64,000 nucleotides of DNA. Source: Bacteroidota bacterium (GTDB lineage Bacteria > Bacteroidota > JABWAT01). Below are positions 56,515-64,000 of this stretch, in pieces; within the stretch, counting starts at the first letter, position 1; every line of letters begins with the position of its first letter. The position numbers were made by a program, and so were the translations under genes. The stretch is taken from contig JAIUNL010000003.1 in NCBI GenBank assembly GCA_020161835.1, positions 1 through 64,000 on the forward strand, given 5' to 3'. The notes beneath the pieces were generated by a model that did no database searches, was not told the DNA's origin, and saw only the letters and a list, made by a program, of their open reading frames with translations.

Positions 56515-56630
56515 ATGCTCCTTGGTTCCCGACTATTTTAATTCTTGTTTTCCGGTTTGATGACTTCCAATTAATGTGAGTCAGCCTCCATCCCATTGCC
56601 AATTGGGGGTATTTTCTGCATTTTTGACAA

Positions 56631-58169
56631 ATGAAAAAGACTTCCAAATTTATTCTTCTCCTGATTTCAGGTTTTTCATTTTTTACTGGATGTTCACTCT
56701 TCCATCAAAATGAATCACCAAAGGAAATAACCCTTCTTCACTGGAATGATTTCCACTCAACGAATACTTCTTTCCTGATAAAAACTCAGTTGCCTGATAC
56801 TTCAAAATCTTACCGGGTGAGTGGGTATGCAAACTTTGCTGCTTATCTGGATTCACTAAAAAATGCAAATCCGGCAAACCTGACCTTATTCACAGGTGAT
56901 GAATTTCAGGGATCTCCGGTTTGTGCAGTCACAAAAGGTGCATCTCAGATTAATCTGATCAGACATCTCAATGCCGATGTGATAACTCCCGGTAATCATG
57001 AATTTGATTACGGTGACAGCCTGTTTTTTGCAATGACTGATACGGCAAAACTCCCGATAATCAGTTCAAATCTGCTTAAAAAGTCAGATGGCACCTTATT
57101 TTTTCCAGACTATTCCTGGAAGGAAGTGAACGGAATTAGAATTGCTGCCATGGGTGTGATGATGGATGATCTGTACCGCTACACAATGCCCACCCGTATC
57201 GGATTGATTACTGTTGAACCCACGGTTCCCGCCATCAGAAAAACAATGGAAAGAGTGAAACGTGAAAAGGGTCAGCCGGATCTCTGGTTGCTGCTTTCTC
57301 ATTCCGGTCTGGAAGCTGACCGGCTAACGGCAAAACAAATTCCTGAACTGGATGTTATTCTTTCGGCGCATGACCATGAAAAAACGAATCAGCCCATCCG
57401 GATCGGGAAAACCCTTATCGCTGAGACAGGTTCACGCGGACAGTTTATTGGTGAGTTGAAACTTCTGTTTCCAGAGGAAAAATCAGATTCACTTCAATTC
57501 AGTTACAAACTCATTGAAACCCGTGAAGGTGTTCTCAGGCCAATTGAACCGGTGGCAAAACTGGTCAATGCCTATGAAGACGTTTTGGGAAAAGAACTGA
57601 ATCAGGTCATTGGTGAATTAAAGGTTTTCTGGCCGTTACCTGAAGCAGAAGAAAGTGGTGCGGCCAATTTTATTACAGATGGACTCATCGAAGCAACCGG
57701 GGCTGATATCGGAATCGTTAATGCTGGCGGAATCAGAAAACCAATGAATTCCGGTCAGATTACTGTAAGAGATTGTTGGGAACTGCAACCGTTCAGTAAT
57801 TTAGTGGTTATGTTTAAACTTTCAGGACGTGAACTCGAAAAGGCCATTTCTTTTTCCATTTTAAATAGTGATACTCCCTTACACTTTGCCGGGATTGAAT
57901 TAATTCTGAATCAGCATGCCGCCCGGTCTTTTTCATTGGCTAAAATAACCAGAAATGGCAAGCCACTTAATCCTGATCAAATTTATAGTATCGTGACCAA
58001 TAATTATATCGGGCAAAATCTCAAACGAACGTTTAATCTTGAACAAAATCAGGTTGAAATGTCTGAAACCGGGTTGATAGACAGGGAAGTGGTTGTGGAA
58101 CGAATCAAAAAAATAAAAATAATCGACACAGTTCCTGATGGCAGAAGACTTCTTATTCAAGTTCCTTAA
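56631..58169 (+). CDS. 5'-nucleotidase/UshA-like metallophosphoesterase lipoprotein
   Basis: 512 residues. Lipoprotein signal with lipobox FTGC (Cys21). Metallophosphatase domain: LLHWNDFHSTN (Asp and His ligands), FTGDEFQGSP, TPGNHEFDYGD, LLSHSGLEAD and LSAHDHE. C-terminal nucleotide-specificity domain: INAGGIR-type VNAGGIRKPM and the ELQPFSNLVVMFKLSG stretch. It hydrolyses nucleotides (5'-nucleotidase, UDP-sugar hydrolase or 2',3'-cyclic phosphodiesterase) outside the cytoplasm. The antiporter gene follows after 14 bases. Confidence 0.9.
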   Translation: MKKTSKFILLLISGFSFFTGCSLFHQNESPKEITLLHWNDFHSTNTSFLIKTQLPDTSKSYRVSGYANFAAYLDSLKNANPANLTLFTGDEFQGSPVCAVTKGASQINLIRHLNADVITPGNHEFDYGDSLFFAMTDTAKLPIISSNLLKKSDGTLFFPDYSWKEVNGIRIAAMGVMMDDLYRYTMPTRIGLITVEPTVPAIRKTMERVKREKGQPDLWLLLSHSGLEADRLTAKQIPELDVILSAHDHEKTNQPIRIGKTLIAETGSRGQFIGELKLLFPEEKSDSLQFSYKLIETREGVLRPIEPVAKLVNAYEDVLGKELNQVIGELKVFWPLPEAEESGAANFITDGLIEATGADIGIVNAGGIRKPMNSGQITVRDCWELQPFSNLVVMFKLSGRELEKAISFSILNSDTPLHFAGIELILNQHAARSFSLAKITRNGKPLNPDQIYSIVTNNYIGQNLKRTFNLEQNQVEMSETGLIDREVVVERIKKIKIIDTVPDGRRLLIQVP

Positions 58170-58183
58170 AAACTTAAAACACT

Positions 58184-60211
58184 ATGCATGACAGTACTCT
58201 GCTACAAGACTTTCTGATTTTAATGGCAGTGGTCATTCCGATGGTTTTGCTGGCAGAAAAATTAAAATTTCCGTCACTGATCGGATTTATCGTTGCCGGA
58301 CTTCTAATCGGGCCGTATTCATTGGGATGGGTTGGGAATATGGAGTCCGTTCAGTTTCTTGCTGAAATCGGCATTATTCTGCTTTTATTTACAATCGGAC
58401 TTGAGTTTTCAATTGAAAAGATCCTGAGAATTAAAAATTTTCTTCTCCTTGTTGGTGGTGGTCAGGTTGGGTTTACCATTCTGTTAACGGTTCTTGCCGG
58501 GTGGATTTTCAACGTCAGTTTAGAGAAAAGTTTGGTTTTTGGATTCATGGTTTCAGTTTCTTCGACGGCCATCATTATGAAAATTCTCGGTCAGCGAAAG
58601 GAATTGAATACACCGGTTGGCAAGCTGACTTTAAGTATATCATTGCTTCAGGATTTGGCGATTATTCCCATGATGTTATTGCTCCCGGTTTTGGCAGGTG
58701 ATGGCCGGGTAGAACCTCTGAAAATTGTTGGAACTTTAGGACTTTCGATTGGCGGAATTGCTGTTATTCTGGTTGGCGCCAGATATTTGGTCCCGAAACT
58801 TTTAAAACTGGTAACGGCTTCTGATAACCGGGAAGTCTTTATCATCACTATTATTTTTATCATTTTTTTTATCGCCTGGGTTGGTCATGCTGTCGGTCTT
58901 TCACTTGCTCTGGGAGCTTTTCTTGCCGGTCTGATTGTGTCTGAATCTGAATATTCGCATCAGGTCCTGGCTGATATTTTCCCCATGAAAGATGCCCTGA
59001 CTTCTCTGTTTTTTATTTCCGTCGGGATGCTGTTGAATCTTTCTTTTTTCGCTGAACACTATCTGATCATTATTGCAATGGCAGTGGCGATTGTTTTACT
59101 CAAGACTATAGTTGTTGCCATTCTTGCCCGTCTTCTGAACTATCCGCAACGGATCGGAATTGCCGTTGGACTTACCATTGCCCAGATTGGTGAATTCAGT
59201 TTGGTAATCGCCATGTCAGCAAAAGGGCTAAATCTTCTCGGCGATTTTGATTATCAGGTTTTTCTTGGGGCAAGTATTCTGACCATGCTTGCTGCACCTT
59301 CACTTCTGGTTTATGCCAATCCGATTGGATTCTGGATTCAAAAGAAAATGCATAACCGTGCCATGATTACGTCTCCGTTGAGAGTTTTGTCATCCATGGT
59401 TTCGGCAGATAAACTTGACTCAGGAAATGAGGGAAAAAAACTCAAAGGTCATGTCATTATTATCGGATTTGGTAAAACCGGTCAGCATTTATCATACGTT
59501 TTACAGGAAACCGGAATTCCGTTTGTCATTTCAGAACTCCAGCATCAGCGGTTCAGTCTGGCAAAAAGCCTCGGATACCGTACGGTTTTTGGTGATTCAA
59601 CCACCACTGAAATTTTGGATCAGCTTGTTATTCATGATGCTTCTGTTCTTGTTATTAGCACTGGAGAGTTTTATTCAACGATGCGGATTATCAAAGTGGC
59701 CAGACCGGTAAATCCGGGACTTCACATTCTGGCCCGGACCCGTTACGTGAGTGAACTGGAACAATTGTATGAAGCCGGTGCCGATCAGGTTATCCCTGAG
59801 GAATTTGAAACCAGTATTGAGATCTTTTCACGGACTCTGAGATATTTCCATATCCCACGAAATGTGATTTCTTCGCAGATTGCCATCATCAGAAAAGAAC
59901 GGTACGGAACCATGCGGGGTCAGGCGGTAAGCAAGGAAACGCTGGGTCAGCTTCCTTACATTCTGGCAGCAACCACGACCGAATCTGGGGTCATTCTCGA
60001 TACATCGCCGGTAGCCGGTAAAACCATCGAGGAATCCGGGTTAACCAGTATTGCCGGAATTCATATCATTGCAGTTGTTCGGGATGGAAAGTCGATAAGT
60101 TCACCAGATTCATCTTATCGGTTTGAACCTGGTGATGTAGTCGTGATGATCGGGAACCATGCAGAAATTGATGCTGCATTGGGTATTCTTGGAACGGATC
60201 TGATTTCCTAG
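58184..60211 (+). CDS. CPA2-family cation/proton antiporter (KefB-like) with TrkA domains
   Basis: 675 residues. About 12-13 TMs in residues 1-385 with FPSLIGFIVAGLLIGP, LLLFTIGLEFS and ALGAFLAGLIVSESEY. A TrkA_N (RCK) domain near 420-540 opens with HVIIIGFGKTGQHL (NAD-binding Gly motif). A TrkA_C domain near 580-670 contains LTSIAGIHIIAVVRDG. It exchanges K+ or Na+ for protons and is gated by nucleotide or ligand binding. The exact ion is not predictable. Its stop overlaps the convergent zinc-ribbon gene. Confidence 0.92.
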   Translation: MHDSTLLQDFLILMAVVIPMVLLAEKLKFPSLIGFIVAGLLIGPYSLGWVGNMESVQFLAEIGIILLLFTIGLEFSIEKILRIKNFLLLVGGGQVGFTILLTVLAGWIFNVSLEKSLVFGFMVSVSSTAIIMKILGQRKELNTPVGKLTLSISLLQDLAIIPMMLLLPVLAGDGRVEPLKIVGTLGLSIGGIAVILVGARYLVPKLLKLVTASDNREVFIITIIFIIFFIAWVGHAVGLSLALGAFLAGLIVSESEYSHQVLADIFPMKDALTSLFFISVGMLLNLSFFAEHYLIIIAMAVAIVLLKTIVVAILARLLNYPQRIGIAVGLTIAQIGEFSLVIAMSAKGLNLLGDFDYQVFLGASILTMLAAPSLLVYANPIGFWIQKKMHNRAMITSPLRVLSSMVSADKLDSGNEGKKLKGHVIIIGFGKTGQHLSYVLQETGIPFVISELQHQRFSLAKSLGYRTVFGDSTTTEILDQLVIHDASVLVISTGEFYSTMRIIKVARPVNPGLHILARTRYVSELEQLYEAGADQVIPEEFETSIEIFSRTLRYFHIPRNVISSQIAIIRKERYGTMRGQAVSKETLGQLPYILAATTTESGVILDTSPVAGKTIEESGLTSIAGIHIIAVVRDGKSISSPDSSYRFEPGDVVVMIGNHAEIDAALGILGTDLIS

Positions 60212-60477
60212 AAATCAAATAAATCTTCGAACATACTTTTCTTCTTGTAGGGTTTGTGGTAACCGGGTTGCTGATATCCCGGCTGTTGATAACCCTGATT
60301 CGGGAAATTCTGTGCCGGTCTTGCAGGAGGAGCCTCAACTTCGTTCACAGATCTTTCGATAATCTTATCCAGCTCACCACGATCCAGCCAAACGCCACGG
60401 CATTTCGGGCAATAATCAATTTCAATTCCCTGACGGTCGGTCATAACCAGATTTACTTTGCAAACGGGGCAATCCAT
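60208..60477 (-). CDS. zf-TFIIB-type zinc-ribbon protein
   Basis: 89 residues. CPVCKVNLVM and YCPKCRGVWLDRGELDKII form the two Cys-x2-Cys knuckles of the zf-TFIIB domain (about 1-45). It is followed by a Pro/Gln/Tyr-rich linker with tandem GYQQP repeats and a lysine-rich tail ending in FEDLFDF. Widespread in bacteria, function unknown; metal binding is likely. It overlaps the antiporter stop by 4 bases on the opposite strand. Confidence 0.88.
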   Translation of the reverse strand: MDCPVCKVNLVMTDRQGIEIDYCPKCRGVWLDRGELDKIIERSVNEVEAPPARPAQNFPNQGYQQPGYQQPGYHKPYKKKSMFEDLFDF

Positions 60478-60530
60478 ATTTCCTCCAGATTTTCAATCCG
60501 AACAATGAGTTGGTTTTGATTGTTCCCAAT

Positions 60531-60564
60531 AAAAAAACCCGGGAATTGCTTCACCGGGTTTTTT
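60531..60564 (-). terminator. Rho-independent terminator of mdh (bidirectional form)
   Basis: Stem AACCCGG / CCGGGTT (60536-60542 with 60554-60560), A-run left and T-run right. It lies 25 bases beyond the mdh stop, between mdh and the zinc-ribbon gene. Confidence 0.85.
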
Positions 60565-60588
60565 AACAAGACAAAAACAAAAAGAAAA

Positions 60589-61521
<933 letters not shown>

Positions 61522-61546
61522 TTAGTTAAGTAATTTAATAACGAGG

Positions 61547-61578
61547 CAAAGTTAGGAATTCCGGACTTAATTTTGAAA
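61547..61578 (-). promoter_or_regulatory. Bacteroidota-type promoter of mdh
   Basis: On the minus strand TTTC (61578-61575, one base off TTTG), 20-base spacer, then TAACTTTG (61554-61547), a full match to TAnnTTTG, 38 bases before ATG 61509. Confidence 0.6.
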
Positions 61579-61749
61579 TTGAGTGACGGTCACTAATTAA
61601 AAAATAATGATCATAAGGTATTTTATTCCCCGGTTTAAGCGTTTAATCCTCCCCATTTATCATTTCATCCCATCCAAACAGTTTCAATGAAACCGGTGGC
61701 TGATCTTTGTCGTAGAACCAATCACGTTTCAAATCAAAAGGATAAAAAG

Positions 61750-62400
61750 ATGAAAATAGCATATTTAGCACTGACGTTTTTTTTATTGGGTTTTTCAGTT
61801 CAGGCCCAGGATTCACCGAAGACTTTAATCAGTCTGCATGACCTTCGGTTCTCAGGTTGCGGAGGTCCGTCAATTCACGGAACCATGGTAAACGGCGAAA
61901 AGGGAGTACTTTTTGGCGGATATGGCGGGGTGATGCTGAACCAAACCATTATTCTTGGTGGTGGCGGATGGGGATTGGTCAATAATATCAGAGCTGATGA
62001 TGCGGTTCAGGCATTGAACCCAGGGAATACTCAGTATATCAGGTTTGGCTATGGTGGATTTTATATGGAATATGTTCACAATCCGCTTGATCTGTTTCAC
62101 TTTTCTGCTTCAACTTTGATTGGTGGTGGTGGCGTTCTTTATTCACATGATATGAAGGAACCTGATGAAAAAGATGGAAACCCATTTTTCGTTATTGAAC
62201 CCTCATTGAATGCAGAAGTAAATGTGACTGATTTTCTCAGAACCAATATCGGGATTTCGTACCGTTGGGTGAACGGACTCGACATGCCCCACCTGACAAA
62301 TGCTGATCTTTCTCAGGTTTCAGTGAATCTGAATTTTAAATTCGGCTGGTTTGGTCCGGGAAGTTATGCAGGGTCAGGACATGAGGATGATGAAGACTGA
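61750..62400 (+). CDS. exported glycine-rich protein, probable outer-membrane beta-barrel
   Basis: 216 residues from ATG 61750 (AAAAGGA just upstream, and the signal peptide IAYLALTFFLLGFSVQAQ follows directly; the frame is open to ATG 61687 but that leader is hydrophilic). The mature part has alternating hydrophobic strands rich in Gly and aromatics (LFGGYGGVML, IILGGGGWGLV, RFGYGGFYMEY) with an acidic tail EDDED, consistent with a small barrel. No family recognised. A terminator follows. Confidence 0.7.
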   Translation: MKIAYLALTFFLLGFSVQAQDSPKTLISLHDLRFSGCGGPSIHGTMVNGEKGVLFGGYGGVMLNQTIILGGGGWGLVNNIRADDAVQALNPGNTQYIRFGYGGFYMEYVHNPLDLFHFSASTLIGGGGVLYSHDMKEPDEKDGNPFFVIEPSLNAEVNVTDFLRTNIGISYRWVNGLDMPHLTNADLSQVSVNLNFKFGWFGPGSYAGSGHEDDED

Positions 62401-62414
62401 TCTTTAAAGGTCAC

Positions 62415-62447
62415 AAAAAAGGCTGTCTAAAACGGACAGCCTTTTTT
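62415..62447. terminator. bidirectional Rho-independent terminator
   Basis: Perfect 7-bp stem GGCTGTC / GACAGCC (62421-62427 with 62435-62441), A6 on the left and T6 on the right. It serves the barrel gene (+) and the amylase-family gene (-). Confidence 0.88.
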
Positions 62448-62478
62448 GTTTGTGGAAAAACAGAAAAACAATTTTCTC

Positions 62479-64000
62479 TTATTCTTTAACCCAGATTTTC
62501 ACCGATTGTGCAGGTAGGGAAAGATCAACCGATTTTCCGCCGGAAAGAAACTTGTCTGATCCGCCAACTCCTTTAACGTGGTTGACCTCGTTCTCATTGG
62601 CAATCAGTTTCCATTTTCCCTGTGGAAGAGAAATACCGCTGAAGGTATTGGCTTTTGTTTCAGAATTCACCAGAACAAAAACCTTTTTATCAACGACATA
62701 ACCTATTAAATATGGATTTGACGGAGTGATAAACTGATAGTAATCTGCCCCGGGCATGGTTGCTGTTCTGAAAATCTTACCGGTTTCACTCATTCGGAGG
62801 GCAATTAATCCACGCCAGTAAGCATTCATGTTCAGGTAATCATTGGCAGATTTTTCACCGGGGAAGTAAGAACTTTCATCAGCACGGGTTTTACCCAGAT
62901 CATCCCAGATAAACAGGTTGGCTTTTCTGAGCGTATTGGTGTCCCGACGGCCGTTGAACCAGATTTTTCCCGTTTTTGTGGTTCCTACTTTTTCAGTTGT
63001 GGGTGCCACTCCCTTCGAGCGCATAAACTCAGATCCGCCATGAAGAACAACCGGACCCAAAGAAGTGAAGAGTAAAGCTGCTGCAATTTTGAAGGAACCT
63101 TCATCCACACCCAGTCTGCCGTCATAATTTTTTGCAGCAAGCTGATCGGCCAAAGCCCAGTTGTCGTGGATGTCGAGATAATTGATTCCACGGTTTGGCT
63201 GACGTTCTTCAGGGAAGCCATTATTCAGAGCCAGGATGACATTTTTCCGCATGGTTGTATCACCGCCTGCAAATCCTTTTACGTTCACCTTTCCGTTCGG
63301 ATCAAAGAATGACGGACCTTTGAAAGCATTCCGGGCATCATCCTGGAAAAAAGTAAGAGGAGCATCAACTTTATACCAGTCCCAGTCTGGATTCGCTTCA
63401 AAATCAGGATCCTGGCTGGCAATCCAGGGTTCACCATATACAATTTTATCTTTTCCGATTGCATCAACAAAAGCAGTCAGGGTTTGCTGATCGGTCTGTC
63501 CGGCAAGGTCAATCCGGAATCCGTCAACACCAAATTCGTCAATCCAGTGTTTGGCCTGATCAATCATCCATTTCTGCATCATCGGGCGGTTTTCAGATTT
63601 GGTTTCATTCCCATATTCGCCGATTAATTTTCCGTTTTTTGTACGGTAATGATAAACCGGATCCAGAACTGAAAAATTAAAAAACATCGTCCGGCCATCC
63701 ATGTTTTCACCGGTGTGGTTAAACACATAATCCACAATCACAGCAATTCCCTTATCATGAAACGCCTGAACCAGATTACGGAATTGGTCACGTTCTGCAC
63801 CAGGTTCGGTTCCCCGCTGGCGATACCGGCTTTCGACAGCAAAAGCAAAAGTGGTACGGTAACCCCAGTCATAATTCTCTAGATTTACACCCTGTTCAGT
63901 AAAAAACGGATCATCTTTAAATGCTTCCTGCCATTCTGCATCCGGAAAGTGCAGATATTCCTGCATAGGCATGAGGTGAACCACGTTTACACCCAGATCA
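62479..64000 (-). CDS. GH13 alpha-amylase-family enzyme, probable type I pullulanase (5' partial)
   Basis: The visible part is 507 codons and stays open to the window edge, so the N-terminus is missing. GH13 motifs: I VIVDYVFNHTG, II GVDGFRIDLAG (nucleophile Asp), III IVYGEPW (acid/base Glu), IV YLDIHDNWAL (transition-state Asp). YGEPW and the DVVFNHT-like region fit the pullulanase/debranching subfamily GH13_14. The last 100 residues form the C-terminal beta domain. It cuts alpha-1,6 links in glycogen or pullulan; export cannot be judged without the 5' end. Confidence 0.85.
   Translation of the reverse strand, partial: DLGVNVVHLMPMQEYLHFPDAEWQEAFKDDPFFTEQGVNLENYDWGYRTTFAFAVESRYRQRGTEPGAERDQFRNLVQAFHDKGIAVIVDYVFNHTGENMDGRTMFFNFSVLDPVYHYRTKNGKLIGEYGNETKSENRPMMQKWMIDQAKHWIDEFGVDGFRIDLAGQTDQQTLTAFVDAIGKDKIVYGEPWIASQDPDFEANPDWDWYKVDAPLTFFQDDARNAFKGPSFFDPNGKVNVKGFAGGDTTMRKNVILALNNGFPEERQPNRGINYLDIHDNWALADQLAAKNYDGRLGVDEGSFKIAAALLFTSLGPVVLHGGSEFMRSKGVAPTTEKVGTTKTGKIWFNGRRDTNTLRKANLFIWDDLGKTRADESSYFPGEKSANDYLNMNAYWRGLIALRMSETGKIFRTATMPGADYYQFITPSNPYLIGYVVDKKVFVLVNSETKANTFSGISLPQGKWKLIANENEVNHVKGVGGSDKFLSGGKSVDLSLPAQSVKIWVKE

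Overview
The window comes from a Gram-negative-type bacterium of the Bacteroidota / FCB supergroup. Two secreted proteins end in type IX secretion (T9SS) sorting tails, one with the YPNPFNPTT form common in Ignavibacteria-like lineages. Several promoters match the Bacteroidota pattern TTG/TTTG, 20-21 bases, TAnnTTTG; the clearest precedes the tRNA-Arg gene. SecD and SecF are separate genes, whereas they are fused in many Bacteroidia, which hints at a deeper-branching lineage. No species can be named from the sequence.

Layout. 1-4250: a T9SS-type beta-helix protein (5' end outside the window, apparent frameshift near 135) and an O-antigen-ligase-like membrane protein with TPRs. 4560-8030: small poorly known genes, among them a membrane protein paired with a permuted NlpC/P60-like hydrolase and a YkuD-like protein. 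8140-26225: an AT-rich accessory island holding an AIPR-family protein, a nine-gene operon, and a giant STAND NTPase with an N-terminal Cap4/PD-(D/E)xK-like nuclease plus a small partner, followed by a decayed gene remnant. 26290-64000: mainly core genes (photolyase, glgC, pyruvate kinase, secDF, purA, ECF sigma/anti-sigma, TonB-dependent receptor, DUF4175/DUF4159, tRNA-Arg, 5'-nucleotidase, CPA2 antiporter, malate dehydrogenase, a pullulanase-like GH13 enzyme) and two large beta-propeller sensors.

The most unusual unit is the operon at 9.9-17.7 kb. It holds a complete branched-chain-amino-acid-type (HAAT) ABC importer: two ATPases, a lipoprotein receptor and two permeases. The permeases are separated from the rest, and from each other, by a radical SAM protein, a PocR-like cysteine/histidine sensor protein, a membrane coiled-coil protein and a SAM-dependent methyltransferase. 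Genes overlap or nearly touch throughout. Lying between two phage-defence-type loci, it may be an uncharacterised sensing, modification or defence system; that reading is inference.

The second notable unit is the STAND pair (18.75-25.87 kb), which resembles Avs-type antiviral NTPases. In the core part, one beta-propeller sensor has a histidine dimerisation segment but no ATPase domain and is translationally coupled to a stand-alone receiver. The ECF sigma gene has a perfect TTGACA-17-TATAAT promoter, unlike the other promoters seen here.
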